From assembly GCA_002914845.1 (NCBI GenBank), contig JXTC01000017.1, positions 1,511,262-1,575,261 on the forward strand: a DNA stretch of 64,000 nt, read 5' to 3'. This DNA is from Trema orientale. Lineage: Eukaryota > Streptophyta > Magnoliopsida > Rosales > Cannabaceae. Within the stretch, counting starts at the first letter, position 1, and the number at the start of each line of letters is the position of its first letter. This document shows positions 1-15,083 of the stretch, piece after piece. The notes under the pieces are model-generated. The model was not told where the DNA came from and did not search any database. It saw nothing but the letters and a program-made list of their open reading frames with translations. The position numbers and the translations under genes are program-made.

Positions 1-194
1 TCTTGGAAGGTCTGATAGCCTCCATGACATCAGTTATCAACAGAGATGAAAATTATTTTTATGGTGATCTAATCATTTTGAATCACAGAAAAAAAAAAGT
101 AACGAACATTACTTTGACCTAAAAATTAGCTTCAGGCCTTCAACAATACTATATCAGAAGTAAATCTTCCTCTATCAAACTTCAGATATCATTA

Positions 195-2498
<2,304 letters not shown>

Positions 2499-2589
2499 AA
2501 TTCTTCTTCAACTGTATATTAAGCTCTCAGATTCGAAAAAGGAACACGAGTAGGAAGCTCGTCAAGCTCGGAGGCCGTCCATGGCGTCA

Positions 2590-2793
2590 AAAATCCGAGG
2601 AAAACCCTAGATTCTCTTCTTGGGGAATTAGGGTTTTTGGGATCGAGGATGGTGAAGCGCCGACTAGAGAGAGACTGAGGAGTCGGATTCGAGATGAGAG
2701 AGAGAGAGATCGAGGGTGGTGAAGCGCCGATATGAGGAAGAACGAGGAGTCGGATTCGAGAGGAGAGAGAGAGATAGAGCGCGCTAGGGTTGG

Positions 2794-2830
<37 letters not shown>

Positions 2831-2835
2831 TCTAA
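2590..2835 (-). promoter_or_regulatory. CKB leader and proximal promoter with telo-box-like motifs and GA tract
   Basis: Upstream of the CKB start codon the sequence contains AAACCCTA-type motifs near 2602 and again, inverted, near 2625-2635 and 2788, a motif common in promoters of plant growth-related genes. A block of about 65 bases (around 2641-2700) recurs around 2708-2765 as an imperfect tandem copy. A pure GA run follows at about 2799-2828. I cannot place the transcription start; the GA/CT-rich stretch probably lies in the leader or core promoter. Confidence 0.5.
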
Positions 2836-3289
2836 GCCTGAAGTGCCCTCTGTCTCTCCGTTGTTTTGTCGTCCTTTGTGTCTCATACTTGGTTAATGGC
2901 AATTTTGGTCCCTGGACTACTAGAATTGTATCCATTTTGTCCCTGATCATTTTAATTTTCGCAAACAAATCCCTCAACTTACATTTTAGTGGCGCGATAG
3001 TCCAATTTGGTGGGTGACCCCGAGTAATTTTGTGCCATGCACGTGATAATTCCTTTAAACAATCAACTCCGTTATCAATCTGCACGTTTCGATACCAAAA
3101 TTAAAGAATAATGCTAAGGACTAAAAAAAAAAATAATAATGCTATAAGATATTATATGGTGCTCAATATCATATGATATGGTAATCTGGCTGATTATGAA
3201 TACAGGGTGGGACCATGTTTATTAGTTAAAACCTAGTTTCATTTTTATACCTTGTATTTTCACACTTTGTTTAATTTATACCTTCTGTT

Positions 3290-3505
3290 TTGATTATTAT
3301 CAACATTAGCCCTTAGATTTGAAATCTGTTACAAATTTATACCTAACACTAATTTAGATTAGTTAATTTACTAAGATGATTTAAAAAATTTATTCTCAGA
3401 TCAATTTTTATATAGTTTATTTTTAATTGGTAAATAAATTGCTCTAAATTGGTGTCAAGTATAAATTTATAACCGATTTCAAATCTAAAGATCAATGTTG
3501 ATAAA
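3290..3505. mobile_element. Short hairpin MITE-like element
   Basis: The segment around 3301-3357 and the segment around 3445-3501 are inverted repeats of each other over about 55 bases, both containing TTAGATTTGAAATC-like cores, separated by an AT-rich loop. This is the form of a small foldback or MITE. No coding potential; superfamily not determined. Confidence 0.6.
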
Positions 3506-5110
3506 CCAAAAGAGGAACTTGTTCCTTGAGCAAGAAGGAAAAGAAAAATGGAACTTGCTCCTTGGAAAATTACAAAACTGACCTTTTTATATCGCTCTCT
3601 TCTCCTGTCCTCTCCTTTCCTTTCACAGCCGAAGCCGTACATAACAAGCCAATATAAATTTTGTAACTTCGCATTGATGTTTTTCGCATCATGATCATCC
3701 AATTAGAGTCGTCTTAATAGAATCTCCCTAAAAAAGTACAGTTAAACACCATTAAACTTCCTAAGTCTAAAAAAAGGGTTAATCATTCAAATCAAAGTAA
3801 CTTCATACGAAGTGTCATCCCTACTACGAAGAGCCTCCTGCTTCACAATTTTCCCTGTTCCTAGCCACGACTATTCTATCAGAATTGGACTAAGTTATAC
3901 AAAGTTCAAATAAGAGAAAGATGGAAGAGATTCAATTCGATTTCCAATCTATGATTCAAGGGTTGTAATCTCTTGTTGAATTCATATGTGTTGTCTCCCC
4001 TTGTTGGGAGTCTATTTCACTCTCACGTTGTCTCCCCTTAAATGGGAGTTTATTTCACTTCCTTTGTGAAGTTTTCTCTTTTGTGCATATTCAAATTTGA
4101 TATCGTTTCTATTTCAACAATATTATCTAATTTTATCATATTTGATGTTTGCTTCCATGTTACTCTAAATCCAATAATATTATTATCCAAGCATTAATAA
4201 AGTAAAAAAATTCTAAAATGAATAACAATAATATTACCGAAGCATTTTGAAATGAATTACTTTATAACTTAATTTCACACTTATGGTATTACCAATCCGA
4301 ATCTACCAACTTATATCATTTTTAATTTAATTAATTATTTGTTCATAATTGAAGATAAACACAATCCTTGTTTGAATATACTTATGATATTCATTTAAAA
4401 AAAAACAGGCGGTTATCCTTTTTTATTTCCTTATATCTCGGTTTTTTCAAATTTTAAAAAAGAAAAAAAAAACTGACTATCCCTAAATTTCTCCGGATAA
4501 CACTCCCATATTATCCATGATCACATACATCTCGTTTTTCACTAACCTAGAGAGATATTTCTACAACGTGCTTTGCACTAATTAACTAATAATAACTATT
4601 ATATATTTAATGGTGAAAACCCCCTCTTCAATTTGACTCTCTTGTTCAATGTTTCACACATTAATCTGATATAAATTCTTTATCAGTTTTATGTAACATG
4701 CATTGCTTTGTTTTTCTTCCTTGCGTGCTGCTACTTATTTTTATGGATTCTTTACTAGAATATGTTAAAGGATTTCTTGCTCTAACTTCCACTGAGAAGA
4801 CAGTTACTGATATCGATGATGCTTTATAAGAGACTTCTGATGTTTTGTTAGATTGTGTCTTATTTGGTCGTCTCTTTACAATATGACTCTACAACAAAAA
4901 GAAACTTACTACAGCAATGCGAATATATGGAAATGTCGTTTTCCTGTTACAATGCATGAATTGGAAGATGATATAATGCAATTCCAATCTAGATAATTCC
5001 AATCTAGATGTATCGGTGATCGATGAGAATCCTAAGAAATGTCTCCACATATCCTTTATATCCTTAATGTTAGTAACATATGGCTGAGAATCATTAGCCT
5101 TTATATCCTA
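3506..5110. other. AT-rich intergenic DNA, no gene seen
   Basis: No reading frame of note. A tandem pair of about 35 bases containing TTGTCTCCCCTT and GGGAGT lies at 3989-4059, possibly an LTR remnant. A short direct repeat (ATTCCAATCTAGAT) is present near 4980-5008. Confidence 0.4.
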
Positions 5111-5125
5111 CTACCTTTTGTAAAG

Positions 5126-5545
5126 AAGACATAAGGCTATTTTCGATAGAGGAGAAAGTGGAGGGAAAGAAAATGGAAAAGAGATAGTTAAAGAGAAAAT
5201 GAAAATATGAGCATTTAGTAATAACGAAAGAAATAAGAAAAATGAAAATTTGATGGAAAAAGTATTATGGGTCCCACTAATTTTTATTCTCTCCAAGTTA
5301 GAGAGAAAAAGTTTACACTTACAATATGTATACAATTACACATTTGTCCTCAATTTCAAGACAAATGTATTTCAAATTTACAAATTTTGTAATTCATGTT
5401 AATATTTTCTTTTCTTCATGAATACCAAAAATATAGTGAAAAGATCAAATATACCTTTCTTTTCATCCAACATATTTTTTCTTCTTCTTATTTTTTTATT
5501 GCCTCCCATTTTCTTTCCTTTCTACTAAATATAGCCATTAAGGAA
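5126..5545. mobile_element. MITE-like element with purine-rich left end
   Basis: The left end (GGCTATTTTCGATAGAGGAG) is matched in inverted form by the right end near 5512-5538 (pyrimidine-rich, ending in ATATAGCC). The interior is very AG- or CT-rich. A similar left/right arrangement recurs immediately at about 5546-5880 and again at 11.34-11.70 kb, so this is a repeated family. No transposase is present. Confidence 0.55.
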
Positions 5546-6264
5546 AGAGAAAGAGAAAGAGAAAGAGAATGAAGGAAAAATATGAGGGAAAAAAAATCTA
5601 TAAGATGGAAAGAAAAATAGTTTCATGTTGTTTGATATGCATGAAGAAAATGAAAACGATGAAATAGTTAAATTATAATTCACCTTTTTCAATTATCATA
5701 ATTTGTTTTAAAATTGAGAGGATAAATGTATAATTCCATATTTATTGCAAGTGTATAACTTTTTTTTTTCACTTTTCTCTCAAATTAGTAGACTAAAAAC
5801 TAGTAGGATCTGCATCCTATTTTCTCCATTTATTTTTAATTTCTCCCATCTTCTTTTCTCCTACTGAACACTCATTTTTTTATTTTCTTCTTATTTTCCT
5901 CCATCCACTTTTTCGTTGATGAAAACTAGATATACGTCACTTGAAACAATATGATCTCATCACATGCACAACGGAATAAAGAGTGTAAACATTAACAAAA
6001 ATTTTTACATGAAGACATATTTTTCATAACCAATGAATAAATATATATAATATAGGATCATCATATAACGTATATCATATCTGGATGGAAAATCTTGGAG
6101 AATAAGGATCTTGTTATGTGTTCTTCTTTGATCTTCTTGGTCATGATGATCAGATTTCAAACTCTAGATCTTCTTATCTATTCCCTAACTATTAGATAGT
6201 AAGGTGAGTTGGTACTAAGTTGAATGTTACATTGGAAAATAATCAAGAACGTCTTTCTTGATTT

Positions 6265-6545
6265 TCTGTGTGGGCAGAATGCAAGCGCTAGTGCATGCAC
6301 TAGTGCGTGGTCCCTGGTTGGTTAAGCAATGTTTGAGCACATTACCTGCTCTCTGCCCTTTTGTCCCTCTCTTTCTCCTAGTCAACATGCCAAGAAATCT
6401 TTTCCACATACTCTGCACGGGAACTGGGATTGTGCGGTGTGCTATGACGTCGTGGGGTTAGAGTGGTAGAGGGGGCAACGTGTGGGCGGAGTGCGAGTGC
6501 TAGTGCACGCACTAGCACTCGCTGCGGAGAGTCCCGAGATTTGTT
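6265..6545. repeat. GC-richer island with two related palindromes in direct repeat
   Basis: A palindrome of 23 bases at 6285-6307 and a near-perfect 30-base palindrome at 6493-6522 (core CTAGTGCACGCACTAG) are each preceded by the same GTGTGGGCRGARTGC sequence, so a unit of about 210 bases is partly repeated. The island stands out against AT-rich flanks. I see no convincing gene in it; short open frames across it do not resemble any protein I know. Confidence 0.6.
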
Positions 6546-7730
6546 ATTGGCTTTGGCCTTGTCATGCCTAGCAGTGTGGGCATGGTGCCACTCGGTGTGT
6601 TCGTATGTCTACTTATAGTGCTGTTTTTTTTTTTCCTTCACTGATTCAGTGTGGTTCAAGGACATACAATTAGATATGGTCTTCTATACAGATCTACTGA
6701 TTTTTTTCCATATGATCTTCCAGTAGTTCTAAAATGGAAGCTGCCTTCTTATCTTGCATTTTGCTTTAGTTTGATGCCTTTGCCCTTGCAAAAATTTTCG
6801 CGTGCAATTCACGTGTGATTTAACAGCCAAATCTAACGAAAAATGGGTAAAAGGACTAATGTAGTACAAAGTGTGAAGATTAAGGAGTTAAAAGCTAAAA
6901 AAAAAAAAAAAAAAAGAATGGGGATCTAAGCGATACATCGGACAAAAGTTGGGGACCAGGTGATATTAATCCTTTTTTTTCCCTTTCTTTTCCTCTCGTT
7001 TCTTTATTTTTAATTCAAAACTGGTATCTGGCATCTAATCTTATGCTGACGAATTTAGCGAGCGTGGCACTAATCCTTCTCTTGATTGGCTCTCGAAAAA
7101 CTAAGAAATAAGAGGTTGATGTGGCGCAACCTCGCTGGATACAAAATCGAGTGCAAATGAGCTTAAAATCACATGGTGTAACTGCCCTGGAGACCTGTGT
7201 CAGCTGCTGACTCGCATTTGGCCCCACCTCTAACTGCTTACTCCACTTGCTCGTCTCTACGCATGAAGGACACGCGCTCACCTTATGAGTTAGGAGCTTC
7301 AATCAATGACTAGGATCGCTCATTCTCCAGCCACATGTTTTATGCTCCATTTTCCAAGATTTTTATTTCTTTTCTATTTTTAAATTCAAATAAAAGCACA
7401 TTTAATTAAACTAAACTAAACCAAATTTAATTAAACTAAACATAAACTAAATAAAATACCTAAATCAAATAAAATAAATAAAATTAACTTAAATCTAAAT
7501 ACTTAAACTCACATAAAATGACTTAAATTATTTAAAAACCAAACCATAAATTCTCAAGGACACAGATTTTTATTAGTAAAAAAGGCACAAATAATTCTAA
7601 TTTCATAGAATTATCAGTGCTCAAAAATTTATGTAGAAATTTGTCTCAATATATCTTATATGTACGAGGCTTACATACCTAATCCTTGTTAAATTAGGAT
7701 CAGGGTTGGAGAAAATTTTAATTTATATAG
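6546..7730. other. Intergenic DNA, no gene seen
   Basis: Contains an A-run near 6898-6915 and, at about 7385-7470, a low-complexity stretch built from AAACTAAA and AAATAAA units. Nothing coding was recognised. The open frame at 7015-7302 on the minus strand has no recognisable family. Confidence 0.4.
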
Positions 7731-7734
7731 TCAA

Positions 7735-8000
7735 GTGTTAAAAAAAATGAAAAATCCAAGATTTTCAAATTTTTTAAAAATTGGGAATTATTTAAAAAAA
7801 ATATCATTTTTATAAATATTAAAAAAAATTACTTTTACTAATTGATGAGTTATTTAAGATAATTAGTCAAATTACTTGAGGTAATCGGACTAATTACCTC
7901 AAGTAACTCTTGGTTATCCCAAGTAACTTGATTATCTCTAGTACTTTTAAAATTAAATTTTAAAAACTAGTATTTTTTTATATAATTTTTAAAAATAATA
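7735..8000. repeat. Dispersed repeat, copy 1, with internal palindrome
   Basis: This stretch resembles the one at 9395-9650 in the same orientation. Both hold an internal hairpin in which TTACTTGAGGTAAT is followed a few bases later by ATTACCTCAAGTAA or a close variant. Such a palindromic centre suggests a small non-autonomous DNA element, but the termini could not be defined. Confidence 0.5.
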
Positions 8001-9394
8001 TTTTTTTTCTAAATAAATTTGGAATTTTTCAAAAGTTCCAGCTTATCCGGGATTTTTCAAAATTTTAAATTATGGGCCTAGTTTTTATAAGAGCCCTTGG
8101 TTTGTTCTCCAATTTGGGTTTTACGTGTATTTTATAAGATTGCACAACTTTTGTTATATTTGTTTAAAAATACTAACTTATATGCAAATTCCTGATTTTA
8201 TATAGTCTCATAAAACCATTTTCACAAATACCTGCAACCAATAAATGAGCTTTGTTGAGTTAGATAAGAGGCCTACTGGATCTAAATAATTTATGCTCCA
8301 ACAGTGAGAAAAATATCATAATAACTCTTATTATGGTATATTTATCTCAGTATTATTAATAAAAAGGTCACTCTACTAAAGTCTCAATATTATACTGATA
8401 GATTAAGTATCAACTAACCTTAATTAGAACAATCCATCTATCATATTTTATATCACATGTAAAATCTTTGTACAAAACTGTAGTTAGATGTGTAAAATTA
8501 TCGTAATACTCTTCTAACATATATGTACCTTTAAGTTACTTTTTTTTTCTATCATGGAATAATGTTATTGATAATTTTGCTCACAATAGCTATTAGACAA
8601 AAAAATATCAACAATTTATATAGTGAATGCTAAGATCTTAGATTTTATTATTCCAAGAATCTTTGAAGACTCTAAAATGGTACTTATAGTATAATGTCCT
8701 TAACTATTTAGTATTCGAGTCAATTCATAAATCATAACCTCCAAAATGTTATTTATGATAGTAGCCATTTTTTTCCCTCTCATTTATTGCACGTTGTCTA
8801 TTGGAAAAAATTATTTGTTTATTTATTCTTCCGACTCACATTGATTTTAAAGAACTTTAGAAGCTAAAATTGGTAGTTGTTAGTTAAACATTTATTGAAG
8901 AAAATAAAAATAAGTAGCCAAATACTATTAAGTAACCCGATACCGTTTTTTAAGAAACACTAATCAAAGTTTTTCACATTAGTGTTTTTTTTTTTTTCCC
9001 TTATATTGTATTAACTATCACTTTTCAGGAGCTAAATTTCTCATTTGGAACAAATTTGGATAGGAACAAATGATAAACAAACCAGAATTTTAATAAAAGA
9101 AAAAGTGGTATAAATTAATGCAATTTTTTTTTTTTATTTATAATCAGTTGGGTAATATGTGTGCCACTTTTCTAATAATACCATTCTCAAGTGGCCCACG
9201 TGTAGGATTTATAATTTTGCTGAATTTCAAATGGCCGAGTTTTGAGTTCTTTATTAAGAGTGACCTTTTTTCAAACATTATAAAAAAATGGCCAAGTTTA
9301 TCAAAATAATTTACAAAATGACCAAGTTTATCATAAATGTTTAAAATATATCAATTTATAAAGAGAAAAAGAGGAAATTTCATTTTTTATAGTA

Positions 9395-9650
9395 AAGTTT
9401 TAAAACAACTAATAAATCCCTAAATTTTTATTTTTTTTAAATCCTAGACTTTTTTAGAAAATTTTCAGTTTAAAAATATTTATAAAAATATCACTTTTCA
9501 CTAATTGATAAGGTGCTTGAGATGATTGGTCAAATTACTTGAGGTAATTAGACTAGTTACCTCAAATAACTGTTATTTACTTCACATAACTTGATTAGTT
9601 ACATTGATTACTTTTAAAAGTATCAATTTTTATAAAATAGTATTTTTTTT
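9395..9650. repeat. Dispersed repeat, copy 2, with internal palindrome
   Basis: Second copy of the family seen at 7735-8000, same orientation, about 1.65 kb away. The hairpin core (ATTACTTGAGGTAATTAGAC and its inverted partner) is retained though more diverged. Between the two copies, 8001-9394, I see only AT-rich DNA without a gene. Confidence 0.5.
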
Positions 9651-10054
9651 TAATATATACATGAAATTCATCTATTAAAAAATGGTTAGTTAGCAAAAAA
9701 TGATAAAGAAAACAATAGTTTTATAAATAGGTGAAAAATGATCATTTCTTATAAGAAGATGGGAAAAAAAGGGCCATTATTGATAAATAAGATTTATAAC
9801 ACAATTGGTCTTTACTATTGCTTTTGTTATGATTTGAACCTTGTGGTTTCAATTTTAGCAATTGAATCCCCGAAGTTTCTTTTTGTATTCACACCAAATT
9901 GAACATGGGCCTTAAATCACATATGGAATTCTCGCGTGCAGTGTACATAGGTTGTACTGAAGGGCTATGAAGGCGAAAAAGAACTGATTATAAAGTTTAA
10001 AGAAGAAGGGCACTTCACTAAAATATGAAACAAGTAAAAAAAAAAAAACATAAC

Positions 10055-10720
10055 CTTTTGGCCGCGCTTGGAATGCAGGATGAGATTAGATTAGATTAGA
10101 TTAAATTAATATCATGTCTGATACATGCGCATGAGAGAGATTGGATTGAATTAAAATAATCCACTCCAAAAAATAATACACTTAGAAGGGAATAATCTTA
10201 TCCTTTTGAGAATTTGGGATTGAGAAGGATTAGGAATTTGATTAAAAATAATAGAATGTTTTTGAACTAATAAAAATAGTACTTTTTGAAATTAAGCTTT
10301 AAAAGTGGTATTTTCGAAATTCACTTTTGAAAGTGGTAAACTAGAAATGGCATTTTTCAATATATTTTTTTAAAGTGGTATTTTGAAAATAATTTGATAA
10401 AAAATGATATTTTCCAAACTTAAGATTTGAAAGTCGTATTTTTCAAAATATTTTTTTAAAAGTCGTACTTTTTCAAAATATTTTTTCAAAAATGATATTT
10501 TTGTAAATAAGTTTTTAAAACGATTCTTTTATAAAATTAATTTTAAAAATAGTATTTTTCTAATTAATCAAAACTATGAAACACATGCTAATACTATCCT
10601 AACAAAAGGTTGTACACCAAACATGGGATATAATAAAACTATAATCATATCTTATGATATCCTATCCATTCTTTTAAAATAATCAAATCTTATCCTATCC
10701 TATCTCACGTACCAAACGAA
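10055..10720. mobile_element. MITE-like element with ATTAG microsatellite end and internal minisatellite
   Basis: The left end carries TTGGAATGCAGGATGAG followed by repeated ATTAG units. The right end, near 10,680-10,720, reads inverted as a related GTTTGGTACGTGAGATAGG with ATAGG/ATAAG units. The interior from about 10,240 to 10,560 is a decayed array of roughly 30-36-base units with GTGGTATTTT or GTCGTATTTT cores. No coding capacity. Confidence 0.5.
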
Positions 10721-11339
10721 GTTTTTATGAATAAATCAAAAAATAAATGAACAAATTATTCGATCAAACAATCCAAGCACTCATAGCAGTAAGAAGTAGA
10801 CTAAGAAATATAGGTGGGTGGGGTAGAGATATATAGATTCATACTATTATTTTAATACAATTTATTTTTTCAGCTTGATTTTTTTTTTTTCAAATTCTCG
10901 TTAGTCATCATATTGAAGATAGTAAATAATAGATTTATACTAGTATTTAAATGCAAAAGTTTTTTTCAGTTTAATTTTTTTTTTCAAATTCTCGTTAGTC
11001 ATATTTTATATAAGCTGCTTGATAATTTGGCTACAAATTTTAGGGCGAAAAAGAGAATATATTCCAAACTAAATGAAAAAAAAAATGTCAAATCACAAAA
11101 TTAAAATCAGCATATCTCAAAACAAAAATGGATAGTAACACACAATATGAACTTTATTAAAAAATAAAAAAGGCAATAACAACAATTAATGTGAACAGTG
11201 AATATAAAATTAAAAACATAAATAAGATTAATCCGATCCAAACATGTCAAAACCACGGAACATGTGGTCTAGCAGTAATATTGTTATCGTCGAAGCTTGA
11301 GGTCGAAGGAAGGATAGGAGGGAAAAGGAGGTGAAAAAG

Positions 11340-11700
11340 GGAAAAATTTGTTCTTTAGTAGGAAGGACAATGGAGAGGAAGGGAAAATAGAGAAAAAGAG
11401 GAGAGAAAAAAGTGAGATAGGACCTACAAAAATTTTTCACTCCAAATTAGAAAGAAAAGTGGAAGGAAAATACTTTAGCCAATCAAAATAATAAATTTAT
11501 CAAATTAACATTGCATATTAATTTTGAAAATCATTATATTGAGGATAAAATAGTCATTTTTAAACAAGTTAATTTTCTTTTCTTTTTTCATACCAAACAA
11601 TCATGGAGGAAACACTTTTATTTCTATCGTACACATTTTTTTTTCCTCTTAATTTTTTATTCCCTCCTATTTTCTATCCTTTCTACGAAACATAGCATAA
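11340..11700. mobile_element. Second copy of the purine-rich MITE family
   Basis: Left part is an AG-rich run beginning near TTTAGTAGGAAGG, and the right end near 11,667-11,697 is CT-rich ending in ACGAAACATAGC. Layout and ends match the 5.13-5.55 kb element. The stretch 11,750-12,380 that follows holds AT-rich DNA with a moderately GC-rich patch at 11,880-12,010, perhaps an LTR piece, but no gene. Confidence 0.45.
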
Positions 11701-12389
11701 GATTTCTGAGATTTCTTCTGAACAAAATTCCTTAGTATCTATGGAGCTTGTTAAACAAGGTATGGAGTGTTAGAATTTTATTGAAAAACAATGACAAGTA
11801 TAGAAGCTACAATAGAAATAATTGACGCAATCTACAATATAGATAATTAACAGTACATAGTAAATAAGTACAAATTGTGGTCGAGGCGTGACATTCACTG
11901 TCTGTGAGGAAAGATTCCGTCCCTCTCAGATAGTGTCAGGGTGCGAATAGGCTTCACAGCGGTCTTTTCTCTAAGATACAATGACCAATCTTCGATTAAG
12001 GGCGTACTCCTAAAAATGAAGAGTAGACAACGATACTACAAAAATATTTCTAGCAATATATAAATTATGCAGCCAAGGGAACCTCTCTTTAATTTACTTT
12101 CTCTTCTCTCTCTAAGCCAAATACAAATGGCTCTCTCTTTTTTTTCTTCACGTTTTTACTTCACCCATATGCCATATATATATATAGCATAAAAAGACTT
12201 AAAGAAAAAAGGAGGTACACGTGGGGTTTAATAAAAAAAACTTGTATGAAAAGGCTAAAAGTCTTACAAAGTAAGACCTTGTTGATTAAGGTCTTATAGA
12301 ATAAGGCAAAATGCCTTGTAGAAAAAGATAAAATAAAAGAATATTCCCTTCCTAGAAAAAAAAAAATTTAGAATTTAAATAAAATAATA

Positions 12390-14580
12390 CAACAGTGAGG
12401 AATATGTACCAGAAGAAAGAGCTAAGAGCATTGTTACTCCACCATTAGAAACTACCAGAGGACTAATGGATGAACCAGGAAGTCAGTGCACAGAACATGA
12501 CACGGTGGGTGTTCTGCGGATTTCTCATCAAGTATGTATGCCTCTTCCACTAGAGGTGACTGACAGCACTAGTAATGATGAAGTTTTTTATACCAAATTC
12601 TGGAAGACTGCATCAGCAATCTGCTCGAGCTCATGCTATTGAGGCTTACAAAACATGAAGGTGGAACTATGAGGAATGTTGGTGTTGGGGGAGCCATGGA
12701 AAAAGATAAACCCCATTCCAGAATTGACTAGGACAAAGAGTGTTATTGCACTTGGGAAGACGAAAAGCAAAGAATTTCTTCAGAAGGCAGATGCGGCTAG
12801 GACAACATCCGATCTTTATATGGCGTATAGGGCCTTGAAGAAAAAAGGAAAACTGTTGGGAATGTGAAGTTGCTGAAAGCACTTCTAGAGGAAGAAATTC
12901 TAACCAGGTTTACTATTGATATACCTGTTAAAGATGATGTGCTAGTTTGAAAAACATGCTGGGGCTAAATCTGCGAGTGCAAAACACCTATTCAGTATGC
13001 TGGAGGATGCCTTACTGGTTCCGTGCAGTCATTAGGGCCTCAGGGAGGGATGCAAAGAAATAGTCCTGATTCTGATAGGTGGCAGCGAGCAGCCAATTTT
13101 CATTAGAAGGGTTTAATTCCTTCTCCAAATGCTCAGTTACCCATGATGCACAAATTGACAAGAAGTATGAAGTGGGTAAAGTGACAGATGAAGAAGAGTC
13201 CAAGCAAAGGCAGTTGAGGGGTATATTAAACAACCTCAGAACTTTGAAAAGCTAATTGAGCAAGTGAAAGCTGTGGATGTTGATAATGCTAAGACACTTC
13301 ATGATGCTATTGCGCAGATCTTTGCCAAAGCTCTTATGGAGCTACTTTCTGTGAGATGTATGCTAACTTCTGCTATCATCTTTTTGGAGAGTGGCCTGAT
13401 TTTAGTGAAGATAATAAGGAGGTAACTTTTAAGAGATCACTTCTCAATAGGTGCCTAGAGGAATTTTAGAGAGGAGAAAGAGAGCAAGAGGAAGCCAACA
13501 AAGCTGATGAGGACGGTGAGTTAAAACAATCCGAAGAGGAAAGAGAAGACAAGAGAATCAAGGTAAGGAGACGACTGTTGGGTTTTGATATCAGGTTAAT
13601 TGGGGAGCTGTAAAAGAACAAAAGGTTGACCAAGAGAATAATGCACGAGCTCTACAAACGGTCAGGATGTTCGATTAGAAGAGAGACAGCCTTTTGAGGC
13701 CAGGACCTCGTCAGTTCTTTCAAGTCAAAAAACATTTTGGTGATGATGCTATTATTTGGGGCCCCAATGTGGTTGTGCCAGAGGAATGTCCTTTAGAGGA
13801 CCGCCTTCAATGTATCTGCTTTACTGGATGAAATTTCACCCAGCAGCGGAGACTCTAGAAGATGTGGCCTGAAGAACTTTACAGGTTTGTTCATCTGCTA
13901 TGCCAGTTTCTTTTGTCCCGTTTTGTTCTTCTGCTTTTGCATTTAAAATGGAAAGTATATTTGGCTAATGAATGTGGTAACGGAATTCTTGTTTCTGTGC
14001 TTGTAATTCCGTCACCTTTCCTTTTTTGGTTAAACTTTGTTCATTGTGACTGTCATTTAGTAGAATAGCTCGCAGACATTCTATCAATTGTTTGCTAATA
14101 TTGAAAAAAGGAAATTGGAGACAGAAGTAATTATTTCAAGAACTCGAAAATTGATAACTGGAATCCTATATTTATTGGTATGGTGCTGAAACTCATGCTA
14201 TCCAAGTGAAAAATCGATAAGAAGAGACAAATTTCCGGATTTTTCTGGACGTCCATGCATATTTTCTTTCCTTGTCCTCTACTAATAATGAAGAACTTAC
14301 ATAAATACACTGTGAATGTCTGGGATACTGCAGAACTACTGCTTGGCTTTATCTGTGACATGTTCTTCAGTTTTCTGTACAGAGAACTACTCTCAAGTGA
14401 ATGATTTTGTTAAGATATTCATATGTACCTGCAGTATTATGTTAATTATGCACGTACACTAAATATAATGGTTCATCTTGCACTTAATTATGTATCCTCA
14501 ACTTAAAATGTTGTTGGAAATCATACTATAAGACATCCTCATTTGTTTTCATTACATTTAATATAATGGTACCGATTTAG
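12390..14580 (+). pseudogene. Decayed eIF4G copy (N-terminal part, MIF4G region and following intron)
   Basis: Fragments of eukaryotic initiation factor 4G are readable in shifting frames. Near 12,770-12,830 is LQKADAARTTSDLYMAY, a piece typical of the plant eIF4G N-terminal half. Near 13,050-13,240 are DRWQRAANFH, KGLIPSP, MMHK and KVTDEEESKQRQLRGILN, the entry to the MIF4G domain. Further broken MIF4G pieces run to about 13,620. Several stops and frameshifts interrupt it. From about 13,860 it matches the minus-strand locus at 60.86-62.83 kb, including the WPEE codons, an apparent splice donor after TTTACAG, and about 700 bases of intron down to 14,575. Because intron sequence is shared, this is a DNA-level duplicate, not a retrocopy. 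The small open frame at 12,676-12,867 is one surviving piece. Confidence 0.85.
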
Positions 14581-14589
14581 GCTTAGATG

Positions 14590-15080
14590 TAGCGGCAGAA
14601 CCATTATTTACAGTTTTTCTACCTGGTCAGATGGCACCCAGTTCTCAGGCACCAAGATTAACTATGCTGGAAACCTGGCTCCTCAGAATATATCGGTTAT
14701 GAATCCATCGGCTTAATTCTCTACCTATTAATAAGTCGGGCACCCATATGCCTGGCATTTTGGAACCACTTAACCCGGATCAGGCACGTGATATACAAAA
14801 TTTAATCTCATCTATGTCATCAGGAACAACAATTGTGACAGTAGAATCATTCATAGTCATTAAACATATACTACATACGAAAAAGATGGAACAATTAAAA
14901 TTCAAGTGGCAGATGGATTTTCATTTTAGAATCCGCAAAAGGGAAGGCATAATATGTGTGAACTGTTATTTTCCAAAAGCATAACAGATTATCCTTGCTA
15001 CAATTGTCCAAGTGGCAAATAGAAGATAAAAGGAGGAAAATAAAACAAAGGACTTTTCAGCTGTTCCACCTCATTTTTCA
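14590..15080 (+). other. Unassigned stretch between the eIF4G pseudogene and the F-box gene
   Basis: A 78-codon open frame at 14,748-14,984 begins MPGILEPLNPDQARDIQNLI. The style recalls the low-complexity region of copia gag-pol proteins but there is no zinc knuckle or protease motif, so I leave it unassigned. The F-box gene's 3' untranslated region must lie in the right-hand part of this stretch on the minus strand. Confidence 0.3.
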
Positions 15081-15083
15081 CTC

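Noticed and set aside
2519..3085. 188-codon minus-strand open frame rich in Leu-Ser repeats
   Set aside because: It is a translation of the GA/CT tract and tandem duplicate upstream of CKB. No domain is present, and the SLSLSL runs come from the microsatellite.
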